Below, piece after piece: positions 35,166 to 46,975 of a DNA stretch of 46,984 nt. The position numbers and the translations under genes were made by a program. The DNA comes from Ophiothrix spiculata. Lineage: Eukaryota; Echinodermata; Ophiuroidea; Amphilepidida; Ophiotrichidae. The first letter of the stretch is position 1, and each line of letters opens with the position of its first letter. Location: the NCBI GenBank assembly GCA_000969725.1, contig JXSR01S034335.1. One strand, given 5' to 3'. The notes under the pieces are model-generated. The model did no database searches, was not told the origin of the DNA, and saw nothing but the letters and a program-made list of their open reading frames with translations.

Positions 35166-35485
35166 ATTCAAAAATAAAATGACTTGAGCAGATCAATAAA
35201 TCACCCAACCAAATTTATGAAATGAATTTGGCCCACCAACCCCAAACTAAAAACACTTCAGCAGTTAATCCCACATTCGAAAATCAAAAAATGTCAAAAA
35301 TGTTGAAATGAAAAATAATGCTTTCCGTTAAATTATTTGTAGCAATGAGGATCCACTGCGGATCTTAATTTTCTGCTGATTGACCGAATGATTGGTAAAG
35401 TTGATCTTTTCAGAAAACAAGGGGGTGTTATAAGATAATTATAATTAAAACGACCTTAAGATTGACCATCGGGTCGTCGGAATGT

Positions 35486-36371
35486 ACATTCCAGTGAATT
35501 ATGCCCCTGATTATTACATTTTGCACATTTGTGATCGTATCTTTCTTTTGTGTTTCCAAATCAATTTGATTTCCCGATTTGAACTTGCAAACTTGCCGGT
35601 TCTGGGAATTGAAAGTTTGTCCAGGAGTAAATCTGAATCATAGCATCCCCATGATCTAGTAGGACAACAAGCCTGACCCATTCTAAATTCTCTGTCATAA
35701 AGTACCCATGTATTGCCAGGGAAACGACGAGCCAATTTTCTTATGGTATCCATATACTGAATTAGCTCTATAGCTCTGGTCGAATGACGCTCTAAATAAA
35801 TTGCTGAAAAAACTAAAAATGCTTGTGTCCCAAGGTCAATATTGAAAATTGGACGTGCACGGGGCTTATTTTGTTTAAACCCTATCTGATTATTTTCCAG
35901 TCTGATGAGTGATAATGTCAAAGATTCATCAACATGGTCATTATCTGGTTGAATTTAATTTCCTAACTCAACATATTCACCTTTCCAAATTTTTTCTTTG
36001 ATACTTAACGGAGTAAATTGTCCCAAAGGGGTCCATAATCTACGGTCTTGGGCCTTAATATGAGACGGTATAGTGAGGTCTGAACCCGTAATACTCATAC
36101 TAACACCATTGTTGCAGTTTGTGGTTGTTGTTGGCATAGCATTGATAACCTGGGCTGACTGATTAACTGATGAATTTAAACTACCACAATTCGCTAGCAT
36201 TGAAGGCAGTGATTCATTAGAAGCATTGTTTGGCCTATTGATTATTGACTGCGCAGCTGCATTTTGCATTGATTGACCTTGCATGCACGAAGTTTGATCT
36301 GGTAAAGTAATTGATGGAAAAGAATAAACCGTATTCGAACTATTGGAATGAATTGATGACGTAACAACATT
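35486..36371 (-). pseudogene. Gag-like ORF of a retroelement, broken
   Basis: Read on the - strand, an Asn/Ser-rich N-terminal part leads to IKEKIWKGEYVEL (about 36000). One in-frame TAA follows (35955-35957), then the frame continues through FLVFSAIYLERH, LIQYMDTIRKLA and WVLYDREFR to SWGCYDSDLLL. It ends at a stop beside a CX2CX4HX4C zinc knuckle (35486-35527) that lies in another frame. The knuckle and the WxxYDxxFR block suggest a gag protein of the kind seen upstream of RT/recombinase genes in invertebrate retrotransposons, possibly DIRS-like. No RT is present, so this is a fragment; the stop and frameshift mean it is probably inactive. The element class is an inference. Confidence 0.6.
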
Positions 36372-36373
36372 CT

Positions 36374-36432
36374 GCCTACCTTGAGTGCTCTATAGAAAAT
36401 GTCGGATCCCATTTGAAAGACTTCAAGGTTCT
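36374..36432 (-). pseudogene. PRDM12: Inverted 53-bp sliver of PRDM12 exon 3 plus 6 intron bases
   Basis: The - strand reads the last 53 bases of exon 3 (matching 13353-13405, encoding NLEVFQMGSDIFYRALK) plus the donor GTAGGC, and then diverges into the gag-like fragment. On its other side two extra bases separate it from + strand sequence matching 14226 onward. So exons 1, 2 and 4 and most of exon 3 are missing from the second copy, and this remnant points the wrong way to splice with the following finger exons. It is not functional as an exon here. Confidence 0.93.
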
Positions 36433-36568
36433 CTTCTGTGCAAAAAATAATAATATGACAATCTTAGCGCAGAATAGTCCCATGTCCCAAGAAACAAGGA
36501 GTACACATACAACTTTTCGTATTCGCAGTCGACAAATAAAAACATCTTTTATCCTCGTCTTTTAACAG

Positions 36569-36820
36569 GTAACTCATCTCCTGACAGACTAAATGGCCAT
36601 CGAGAGTCGCCCAACACTACTTGCAATACTACAACACCCAGTACAAATTCTTCACCACACCGGCTCAACTGTACAGTCTGCAGACGTGGGTTCAATTCCC
36701 GGAGTAATCTTCGCTCACACATGCGTATACATACTTTGGAAAAACCTTTCGTCTGCAAGTTTTGTCATCGTCGATTCAGTCAATCATCGACTCTTAGAAA
36801 CCATGTTAGACTACATACGG
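36569..36820 (+). CDS. PRDM12: Second-copy PRDM12 exon 5 (zinc fingers 1-2)
   Basis: Same acceptor (TTTTAACAG), donor (GTAAGT), length (252) and phases as 14359-14610. Both fingers are identical at nucleotide level. The only differences are three replacement changes in the preceding linker: L to S, E to D and N to H. With no PR-domain exons correctly oriented upstream, the copy could make only a finger protein, and only if a new 5' exon supplies a start. Whether it is a real paralogue or the other allele cannot be settled from sequence alone. Confidence 0.85.
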
Positions 36821-39018
36821 GTAAGTACACACACGATATTCTTATTAGCACTGCTTGTTAATTGGTCAACAATTTTTTCCACAAGCGAATTTGACCAATC
36901 ACGGACGTTGTAAGAGAAAGAGGACAAAGTATCTTCATTAGCTACATCATGAATATGCTCTGCAGTTATACATAGTTCGGTCATAACAGCACAATCTCAT
37001 TTGACATATATAAGTTTTCACAGTGTATCATGATAGAGCGCGGAATGTCTTTCAATGGGTAACACGAAACAATGATGCATCTTGGCGCTTTTGAATCATC
37101 AAATTAATAACATGATATTCATAGACTTGAGAAGCAAAAGTTGGTCGGTTATTGTCGGATACTAATAGATTAGGATTTCCTAGCCGTGGTTAGATAATAA
37201 TAGCCTTTAAAGAGATTCCAAGACCGTCACTTTCTATAAATTCCTTTTTAAGTCAATATTAACTCAATCTAAGCCTTATCTAAAATGCTATAATATATTG
37301 GCATGACGGAGCACACACTTGACGTATCTCCAATGTAGAAAACGTAAAATTCAACAGAAAGCTATGAAAATCTCAGTCAAGATATTATAGAAGCAATCTG
37401 AACATGTTTTTCAAATAAAGGTCCATTCTAAAAACTAAAATCACTTGAAATGGGGGCTACGTACTTTGCCATTTTTGCTTCAGGGCAGATGGAATTTTAA
37501 ATTTAGTGAAAACTCGATAAAATTCAATGTTCATATCATTAACAGTGTCCAAAATAAAGGCTTGAATGCGTTTGAAGATGGACATGCCTGGGAGCGATTT
37601 GACGCACTCGATATGACCAGGCTAGGAAAGGCTAAGCACCAAGGAAAACGTATGTGTGTTTGCCGAAAAGAAAACGACTTGAGACTGGGGACAAAAGGAT
37701 GATATCATATTACTGGGAAGGGGAAAATAGGTTAAAAAGGTTCTGGTAAACTCATAACATGTATTACCTAAACTAATTGATCTTTTCACTTTTAATTCTT
37801 AATAATGTTGATGTTGTTTGAAGCTGCTTTGGTTATCAAAGAAGTGACCCGTTCTTTTCTTGTTAAAGTATTTAACTTTAATGCATGTGTGCTTAAGAAA
37901 TTTGCTCTAAATTTTGAATTCTGAAAGTACTTTTAAATTACTGAGGAGTCCATATAATAGCGACGTATTCACTCACAATCAGATTGAATTAATGAGAGAA
38001 ACCTCAAACATTTTGAGAGTTTCGGCTTATTTTTTTCAATTTCTTTTGAAAAAGTTTAGAATTTAAACTTCTTCAAATTTAGTGGAGACTCATAGATAAA
38101 ACCCGGAAAAAAAAACGATTTTCACAACAAAGATAAAATTGCAAACAAATGTGACACAGTGCATTTAAAGGTACAGGTTGTCGGTCGTTTAGGAGATACA
38201 GACAAATTACAATGGACATTATTGTCACTATTCATCATAACTTCAAACTTAACATCAATTTTCACAAGCAAGGTATCATTCCCTTTCAAATACTATATAA
38301 ATCTGATTTTTCTTACAACTTGTACCTTTTGATGTAACGTGTCACATAAAGCCAATGAAAACGAGGCTCTTAAAACTCCTCTTTCTAAGCTCGTAAAATA
38401 CCACGTAAAATGTATCTAGGTTAGTGAATCTTCTCAAAATTCGGACGTGGAACGTGACTGTTTTCTGTTCTCTATTGGGTGCTTGTAACAAGCAGTGCCC
38501 GGAAACGTAATGAAACTAAAAAATATACACTGGTTAGTTTAGGCTAGTTACTGTAATTTGTCAATTATCCATGGCAACGGCTCGTGGCTATAATCTAATT
38601 CAATCAAAAAGATTATAGAAGTGTTGAAATTTCATTGACTGCTAGAGGGCGGGCTTATGATAATAAATAAGATTTTAAAGTGGTAATGGCTTGTCACGGT
38701 CATGGTCAGTGACCTTGCATATCAATAAAACAGTTTAAACAAACTATTATCAACAACATCGCCTTTTTACTTTAATTTATAGCAAATTGACTATCATATG
38801 AGAAAATGACGTTACAATAAAATTGCAGTCAACTAACATTATGAGATAATGTCTTTTTGAAAACGTTGCTGTGTGACACATTTAAAGCGATGTTTTAATT
38901 TGATGTCTGAGTAAAACATCATCAGAAAAGCATGAAAATGATAAAATTGACTTTTATTAATAGAACGACATACGGTATTAATCTTACAATGTATGCACAT
39001 CTTTTTATTTTCTTACAG
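36821..39018 (+). other. Second-copy intron between the finger exons (2198 bp)
   Basis: Lacks the 928-bp MITE of the first copy. It contains about 200 bases near 38100-38300 without a clear counterpart in the first copy. No gene is inside. The ORF 37445-37702 is not intact in the first copy. Confidence 0.85.
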
Positions 39019-39233
39019 GAGAGAAACCCTATCGCTGTCATTTTTGTCACAGTGCCTACTCTCAGCTTGCCGGTCTTCGTGCCCATCAGAAGAGCGCCCG
39101 CCATCGTCCAGCAGTTACTGCAGTCACTACAGTCTCTCCTCCATTGCCTGTGTCGTCCCATACAAGTCTTCAACCAATGAACTTTCAATCACATGATAGA
39201 CCTTTAAATGGTATATCTGGAATTGCAAGATAA
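39019..39233 (+). CDS. PRDM12: Second-copy PRDM12 exon 6 (zinc finger 3 and C-terminus)
   Basis: Same ACAG acceptor, length (215) and TAA stop as 17605-17819. By eye a single silent change (CGT to CGC) separates the two over the coding part. Its finger ([20 protein letters not shown]) and C-terminal tail are intact. It pairs in phase with 36569-36820, so the two could be spliced together normally. Confidence 0.87.
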
Positions 39234-40781
39234 TTGTAAATACCTATATTTTAAAGATATATATTTTAGTAAACACCATAAGTGTGCAAAAAGCAATATC
39301 ATACTAAGAATTTGTCTTACTTATGACTTATAAGCAATTGTTTTCTATCAACCTTTTAAAGTTATTTCAGAAATGTTTTATACATGAATCACTGAAGTGA
39401 TAAAAAGATGCAATAGTTTATTTCAACGTTTTATTATATCGATAGTTTGATTCCTGGCGCTTTGAAAGTTTGGTTTTATTTATACAAAGCTATTGTTTAG
39501 GCAGATTTTTAAATTGTTGTCAATTTCAAGTCAATTTTTCTAAACACCCATGTAAAAGAGTGCACATAGTCGGGCATATAACGACATACTGGTCCCCCAG
39601 GCTAATGAAAATTTTCCCAGCGGATCCAAGCACCTTTAAGGGTGTACATATTTGTTAATTAAGGGAAATGATCTGCAATCTTTTACTTCGGAGGATAAAG
39701 CACTTGAACACAGCACCAGTGAAATGTTTTTCTAACACAAATTGAGATCGATTCTCGTTGTAGGTACAGACTGCTTACACTTTTGATTTGCCTGGAGCGA
39801 TAATAAATTTGCATAAATTTAAAGCGCAAAATAGAAGCTTTTCTCAAATGATATATGAGCGCCGCAGCCATGCGTCGTTTTGAAAAAATGCAGTTTCTAT
39901 CACTTTAAGTCTCAGTATCAATGGCATCGGGCGTATATGCCATACGTATGGTGACTTCTTAATAAGGGAATCAAGGGAGCTGAAACTATTGATTGTTGTA
40001 TATTTTATGTCATATTATATTTATAAAAAGATGTATCATTTTTGAATAAAAGAAACAAAACTTGCTCAAGTGATTGTATATATCCAGTTGTGCAAATATC
40101 GTCTTGTGGGAAAGTTGGAATTTGAGATATCGCATGATATGGGATAATCAGGATAATTGATTTTTAATTTCTATAATTTACAGAAAAGAGAATTATGACA
40201 TTTGGTCACAGAAATGTAAAGGAACTTGACAAGTATACTATTTATATTACTTCCTCTAAAAGAGCACCTCGGACCAAAAAGACATACATATCTCATTCAC
40301 TCATATTGTGCCTTACGTAAGTAACACCTAGAAAGGAATATTGACGGCACTTGTACAATGATAAATAACTACTACTACACAGGCATAACCAGCCAAAACC
40401 ATGAAAAGGCGGAGAAAAAATGTTTCAAAAGAATTGCTTATAATTATCTCACTTGTCAAATACTTCAAGGAATATAATTATTCCACAAGATGGGCGGAGA
40501 AGACATCATAGTGAAAGCCCCGGATGAAGCAGTATTCCTAGTGTCTGTTTCACATTCAAATATCAGCCATGGATAATAAAGCTATATTCATGGTGGTACT
40601 TTATACCTAATTTTCTGAAGGGAAATTTTCATGCAACTTGCCATGCTTGCAGGCAATGTCAATGTAGACGAGAAATATTACTATACATAAACTAAAATCC
40701 AACTAAAGCATAAAAATCGCAAAAGGGCATAAATTGGCCTGTCGCTTTTGAGGAAAATTTGAGGGTGACGAATTAAGTCAC

Positions 40782-41384
40782 TTAAGGTGGCTTAGCACAG
40801 GTAGAATTCCTCTATTTATTTTTCTATTTTTTTGATATATGGTGACTTCATATGTGCTGATCACATTTCTGAAATAAAAAAATGAGGGTCACCGACTTAG
40901 TTTTTGAGAAAAATCCATTTCAAAAACACTATGTTTTACCACTTTTTACAATTGACTTCTATGTTAAAATCAAAATAAATCGGACAAAAACACTTATAAT
41001 TAAAAAACGGCTCTATTTTTTTTCTCTATTTCGCATATGTTTTGCTCCTTATATAGTTCTTTAAAAAAAACGTAATGACAAATATGGTCACCGACTTACT
41101 TTTTGAGATATTAAGCAAAATTAATTAAAATTGGCATTTGTTTAGCAATGAGTAACACCTTAGGCACTCTGCGCTTTGAGCCCTGCGTCATCAGGAGTAA
41201 CGCGCATAGTCTTATGCGTGAATATAAAATGACGCGAGTGTAAGATCGCGTTATATTAAAGCGCAAAATACAGTACGCCTGAAAGTACGCTAAAAGCCCG
41301 GGATAAATACTTTGAAATTGTGTCCAACACCGCCGATATCAGGTCACTCGTGTCCGACACCGCATCTGTGCTAGGCCACCTTAA
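40782..41384. mobile_element. About 600-bp MITE, termini TTAAGGTGGC, in second copy
   Basis: The left end TTAAGGTGGCTTAGCACAG is mirrored by CTGTGCTAGGCCACCTTAA on the right. The first copy near 19350 lacks it (GGCACTTAGTGGG). TTAA at both ends would fit a TTAA-duplicating superfamily. CACTTA also appears on both sides, so the exact duplicated target is uncertain. GGTCACCGACTTA occurs twice inside (near 40885 and 41088). No transposase is encoded. Confidence 0.8.
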
Positions 41385-44300
41385 AGCACTTAGGTAATTG
41401 GCAGTTGTACTGCCATGTCCGTAGCTCATATGTTTGTTTCAATATCTTTTTAAAAACCGTACAGAATTTGGAGATGATTTTTTTGGAATTACAAAAATCA
41501 CAAATATGCATGCGTTTTCATTTTACATCAGAAAATATACTAGTTGTTATAAGTTTTTCTCGCTTTTTCAGTGCAATAAAAGTGAAAAATATTATATCCA
41601 AGACCCATATATGTAAAAGCACAAATTCTTAACAACTTATAGCTGATGGTACCATAGTCTCGTACTCAGTGACAGAAAGAGTAAAATTTCCATTCGAAAT
41701 TAGCTGAATAAGCTTAAAATTGCTATTAATTCTCACGTGTTATTCAAGTATATAAGGGATAAAGTATCCATCCTTCAGATTTAAAATTCAAATCTTTAAG
41801 AATAATTCTTTTTCAATCCTTTCTGAATTTAAAAAAAAAATCTTTATGAAAACAAACATTATTTCAAATCCAGTGGGATTGTTCACTAAATATGTTTTTT
41901 GTAAAAAATAAAGTTTAGTCTTTAAGATTAAAATCTTAATTCCGTGAATTTAGATTGTACATCAATAAAACAAGTCTTACATCTTACGTGATCAATTCGT
42001 GGTGTCTAAGAACGATAGTACGCTGGACTTTTCTTATCATTACCACTTCGACTTTTTTGATTTGCGATGCAAACGGAAAAGTTATGTTTTTGAAAGATGG
42101 TGAAAAAGCATTTGATAGCTTGAATCTAGGTCGGCAAAGCGAGTGTAACTCAATCATATATACGCATCTATACCCTATACAACCCGTTGTTGTTATTATT
42201 TTGTTATCATTCACCATAACAAAAGTTGTTAAAAATTTCCCTCGAGTTCTCATTTGAAATAACTCTTATAACACAATACCCCGTCCCAAGTTCAACACTC
42301 CATCGATTATAATCATACACAAATAATGTGCAGTGCACTTTATGTGGAGCCTTTCATCAAAGTCACGCGTGCGGATGCTCAATCATGAACGATGGAAACC
42401 ATTTAAGCTTCACTTTCTTGAATGTAAACACCCTGACATACGGGATAAGCATGGTTTTAGGCAATTTAAGATACTTTCTTTTACCCTAGGGTAACAATTG
42501 AGGAGAAGTTGCCAAATTCGACTACTGGTCTCCAAATTCTGCTGCATGTAAACTATACATTTTTGCCGATAGGCATAGAGCATCGGGCATTGTAGTTGTT
42601 CAATTTGTATATACTTGATAAGATAAGATTACTGGTCAGCACCATTGTCCGCAAGATCTTTTAGGAGGAGCAAGTCATGACTTCTCGTGAGAAAAGTATA
42701 CACGAGATAGGTCCGGACAATCGCCATAAGTTACATTTGCCAAAGGGCTTGTTTAGTTCCGTTGACACCCTTCGGATCTATTGCACGACAATTATGTCAA
42801 GTAGCGGGTAATATGCTAATAGCCCGTAGGGAAACAATCTAGTCACGACTCATGAATAATCATGAAGCCCCAAGTTTGAAATAGAGATTTGATATGTTTT
42901 CTAAAACGGTAAAAACAAGGGTGAAAAACAATGAGTTTTATCAAGACGTGAGAGGTATTATTGTGTAATCTGCACTTGATATTCAGTACACAGTTAAACG
43001 ATAAATTTCTCATCAGTTAATATGGTAATTAAGACTTGAATAGCTTGTTACTATGTGACGCCATTGAATAGCAAAACGTGTGCTTTACGTATATGGCATT
43101 TTTACAGGTTACAATAATCTATAGTGTGCTGCCGCGTCCATATTTTGTTTTTAAGACTTAATTGTTTTCGTGATAAACATATCTCGAATTTATTCATTTT
43201 AAACAGATGAAATAAAACTTTCTGTTGGTCATGTTTATCTTTCCCATACATTTATGAACATTTTGTAGAATATTGAATTATTGTCCGGTATATAGGTCAT
43301 GTGTTATACAAACTTGAATGTCGTTTTACAGTTGTTGTTCTTTTTAGCGATATTATAGATCATTGTACGGTTGTCATGAAATATGTAGGACAAAATAGCT
43401 TCTTTACACATTTAGTCGATACTTTATAAGAGAGTTGCTTTTCAAACAAAATCCTAAAATAATTCATTTTTGTTTTTAAATTATCTTTTTGGTTTTCATT
43501 TTTAACCCACAATTGAAATATGCATTGGTAACCGTGAAACGTTTTTTGATGTGTATATCATCCTGCCTGTGTCAGATTATTTAACTATTTGTGACCGTCC
43601 ATCCGAAACCAGCCGTAAATGCCACCTCTTGTCATTTTCAGTATATTTAATTATTTGTAATGACACCTTAATGAACTTCACACGATTTCCAGAAGTCAAT
43701 TAAGGGTCCGACAAAGCTTGTCAGTGAGTAAAACGTATAACCGAGATAAACGCGTTAAAAGATCTGCAAGCCCTATTTTTTCTGTTGATTGTCTTGAAAA
43801 ATATGCAGATTTATTTCACATTTCCTATTATTTTTTGAAATGAAACCTTACTTGTATTTTGTAGAAAGCACAAGGATTGTGAATCTGTGAAAAAAAAATC
43901 AATTTCCGGAAATAACGACCTTGACATGTATTTTCACCTGTAGCGCAAAATGAAGTATCTGGTATTTACGGCTCATACGGGCTGGACAGCCACATTTATA
44001 ATTATAGATTCCGTCTTTTAAAAAGTCAGTAGACAATGGTAGACACATGTTTTCAACATGTTTTTTAACATCATTAAACAGAGAAAACACCATTTAAACT
44101 TTGTTTGGAGGTGATACTAGTATAATCATATTACATGGCTAAGTCGTCGCCTGATAACCATGGCCTTTGTATTCCTGCGCGTAAAATCCCGGCGGTCTAT
44201 TTCAAAACATACTTAATGCTCATGATGAGTTATATATGTCTGTTGAATAATCGCGCTGATCTTTTTAACAATGTTCAAAAATGTTATACTGCAGAAAGAA

Positions 44301-44582
44301 AATGAGTTCAAGTAATGTAGAGTCACATACATTGTTATCACGGTTTTAAACTTTATTCTGATTAAACTTTTTTTCGGAGTATCAATTAGCAATTTCAAAT
44401 GTCTATAAACTTGTATTAATCGACTTTTATTTTGGTCATGTATGCTTATGCTTACCTACAAAACCATAGCAAAATTATGACATTTCATTGAATTATTGAA
44501 AAAATATGACAAAATGTGATGCATAAATAATTTCTAATGTAATAAATCTGCCTTTCTTGGGTGCCCACATTAAAACCATGAC

Positions 44583-45684
44583 CATTTCATTTCATTTCAT
44601 TTTATTCAGTACTCTTAAAAATACAAGTAATAGACATTCAAATGGTGATATAAAATACAATAGATAGAATATTGCACATACAAATTATTTACACAAAAAT
44701 GATCTATTGTACATGGAGCTGCAAGAGTATTGTTAAATATGAGATAATGGAAAACAACCAGGAGTACCAAGGATAGCCCAAAAAGCCTTAAAAAAGGCTT
44801 AATTCCATCGGGGTCCTTAAGCAAGATTGAACAAGCAAACAAAACAAACATGAAAAGGCAGCAGAAACATGCAGTTTGGATACCAAAAAAGTGAACAAAC
44901 GAAAACAATTTGAAAGGGAAAACAAGTCAAGAAAACCAGAAACGAATTAATAATAATCATGGTGCATAGGATCTAACTCAGCTTTTCTGGCTTGGTCAGC
45001 AAGATATTGTTTAACTGCTTGTTTGAATGATGAAAAGTCACTCTTTTCTTTGATGGAATTAGGCAAAAAATTCCAATGGTGAATGGCCGTAAAATAGAAT
45101 GTGCTACCAATCTGGGTTTTGTTATAACCTTTGGACCTAGGAACAATGAAATTAAATGAGCTACCCCTGGTACCATAGTTATGAACAGATGAAACACGAG
45201 TGAAATTGGTATTCAAATAATCAGGTGCAGTACCATGTACAATCTTAAAAACATGATTCAACTTCATTTGAATTACCCTATCTTTTACTGACAGTAATCC
45301 AACCCTGTCCAGTTCCCTTTGTCCAATATGAGATCGAGGACCCAAGTTCAAAATAAATCTAACCACCCTGTTATGCATTGTATTCAATTTTTTCTTGTAG
45401 TACTGGGAAAGGCACGAATACCAGGATGTACATGCATAGTCGAAATGTTTTACGACTTTTTTCATTTAACATATGAGCATGTCTATATAAAAATGCAAGT
45501 CTAGCACCGGCTTTTTTAAGAATATCACAGGCAATAGCCTCACAAGATAAACACTCGTCAAGAGTGATGCCGAGGTATTTAGCAGATTTAGCTGGTGTGA
45601 TCGAATCACCATTACAGGAAACAGAAAATTCATGAACTTGATTGAGCTTTCTTTTAGAGCCGAATAAGATTGATTCAGTCCAAT
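44583..45684 (-). mobile_element. 5'-truncated non-LTR retrotransposon (LINE) fragment
   Basis: Inserted on the - strand in the second copy. The first copy near 23405 is uninterrupted. Its 3' end is a short repeat tail, seen on the + strand as TTTCATTTCATTTCATTTTA, typical of several LINE clades. Coding is limited to the C-terminal RT region. About nine bases of the original site appear lost at the insertion, and no target duplication is visible. Confidence 0.88.
44947..45684 (-). pseudogene. Reverse transcriptase C-terminal fragment, frameshifted
   Basis: 44947-45465 encodes the thumb and C-terminal part of a non-LTR reverse transcriptase: HFDYACTSWY, LNTMHNRVVRFIL, then GTRGSSFNF, HHWNFLP and IKEKSDFSSFKQAVKQYL. 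Upstream, another frame encodes SAKYLGITLDE and LKKAGARLAFLYRHAHMLN, which belongs just before it. The two frames meet near 45450, where a few codons look deleted with a frame change. The element is also 5'-truncated, so the copy is dead. The pattern resembles CR1/Jockey-like LINEs; the clade is not assigned firmly. Confidence 0.85.
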
Positions 45685-46175
45685 TGTTATGAAATGTGTC
45701 ACAAGTTCAATAAAATCGACCCGTGAGTGAATAAAAGAACTTGATCAAATATGAATTTCTTTTAAGCACAAATTTAATTGCAAATTAAAGACCAATGAAC
45801 TTAGTCCAGACATATTAAACCGTCACTTGTAAAATCAATTAGTAGCCACAGCTTTGTGATTATTAATTGATCTAAGACCTGCAGCAAAAAGGATAAAAAT
45901 TGCAGTCAAGCTAGTGATTTTGATAACACGGACAATCCACTACAACACCAATATTATGGCTTGTGATTTGACGCAACTATATTGTGGCAATCCAGAAGGG
46001 CCAACGATAAATGGGCTGACTTTGGGTTTTGTAATTCGCGCCATACTTTGGACTCCGACTCAGAAATGTAAAATTAACCCTAACAGTACCCACCGGGGAA
46101 GGGGTAAAATAAAGTACAAACACGTCATAGGGTGGGGGAGGAAGAACAAAATCGTGCGCAGCGCGCGCGCCGGGC

Positions 46176-46234
46176 CCGGGGCGCGAAACCGCGACCTCTG
46201 GTTTCAGAGGCGAGAGTGTGGGCTTCGTGCTACG
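46176..46234 (-). ncRNA. tRNA-like segment, probable tRNA-derived SINE head
   Basis: On the - strand the order is CTCGCCTCTGAAACCAGAGG, which forms an anticodon-arm-like hairpin, followed by TCGCGGTTTCGCGCCCC, which resembles a T-arm/B box. The upstream A-box region (GTAGCACGAAGCCC) is poor. This arrangement is common in tRNA-derived SINEs of marine invertebrates. It is not an intact tRNA: the acceptor stem and D arm do not form convincingly. Confidence 0.45.
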
Positions 46235-46284
46235 GGGGGGGGGGGGGATTGGTTATTTGGTGAGTTATAGGATAGGTGAGTTAT

Positions 46285-46430
46285 GGGAGAGTTAATCAAC
46301 AAGGGCAAATGGAGAGTTAATCAACAAGGGCAAATGGAGTTAATCAACAAGGGCAAATGGAGAGTTAATCGACAAGGGCAAATGGAGAGTTAATCGACAA
46401 GGACAAAAGGAGAGTTAATCAACAACTATT
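46285..46430. repeat. 25-bp tandem repeat, about six units
   Basis: GGAGAGTTAATCAACAAGGG plus CAAAT repeats with small changes: one unit lacks two bases, two have TCGACAAGG, and the last is partial. It follows directly on a poly-G run and the tRNA-like segment. Confidence 0.95.
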
Positions 46431-46812
46431 TAATTTGTAGTAGCCACCATGATTCTGGTAAGCTTATAAATATATTAAGGCTGGCGCTGGTGTCAACCCA
46501 GGGAAAAGCAAAACCTTTCAACGCCTGTAAAAGAATAACTCATAGAATAATAAAGACACAGAAGGGACACCCCGGGGGTCGGTCTGACACATTAAGTGCT
46601 ACCAACTCACGTACACACACCTCAAAATCGGAGCCTTAGACTTAGTGGCGTAACACACCCCATCAAATTTTGAACCCCTAAACGGCGTCATCCAAGCAAA
46701 ACCTATCCTTAAGGGGGTACAGCACCCCCTGATAAATTTGTGACTATTTTTGCATTTTTCTCAAAAAATAATGACACCTTGGTAACAAAATTAGTGTATA
46801 TTATAGGGGCGT

Positions 46813-46975
46813 GGAATCCAATTACTACACTGAAATTTCAGTGACTCAAGTCAAGCGGTGTGTTATTTATAATAAGATATGAGGGACCACTAGGTCGGGA
46901 TGTCCCTCATTTCTTATCATAAATAATAAACCGCTTGGCTTGAGTCATTAAAATTTCAGTGCAGTAATTGGATGT
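46813..46975. repeat. Inverted repeat, about 75-bp arms, at window end
   Basis: Arms share ATCCAATTACT.CACTGAAATTT, GACTCAAG.CAAGCGGT and ATGAGGGAC, around a centre of about 14 bases at 46888-46901. This is probably a foldback element or the end of one. The window stops just past the right arm, so flanking duplications cannot be checked. Confidence 0.88.

Larger units (their letters stand above)
36435..46080 (+). other. Second copy of the PRDM12 3' half and downstream flank
   Basis: Collinear with 14226 to about 23880 in the same orientation, interrupted by insertions specific to one or the other copy. Introns and flanks are clearly diverged while the two finger exons are almost unchanged. 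Confidence 0.93.

Noticed and set aside
45466..45702. 78-codon frame upstream of the RT fragment
   Set aside because: A different frame over the same bases gives recognisable RT sequence (SAKYLGITLDE), so this one is a shadow.
46197..46234. Functional tRNA gene
   Set aside because: Only anticodon-arm-like and T-arm-like parts are seen. The D arm and acceptor stem do not form, and the A box is poor.
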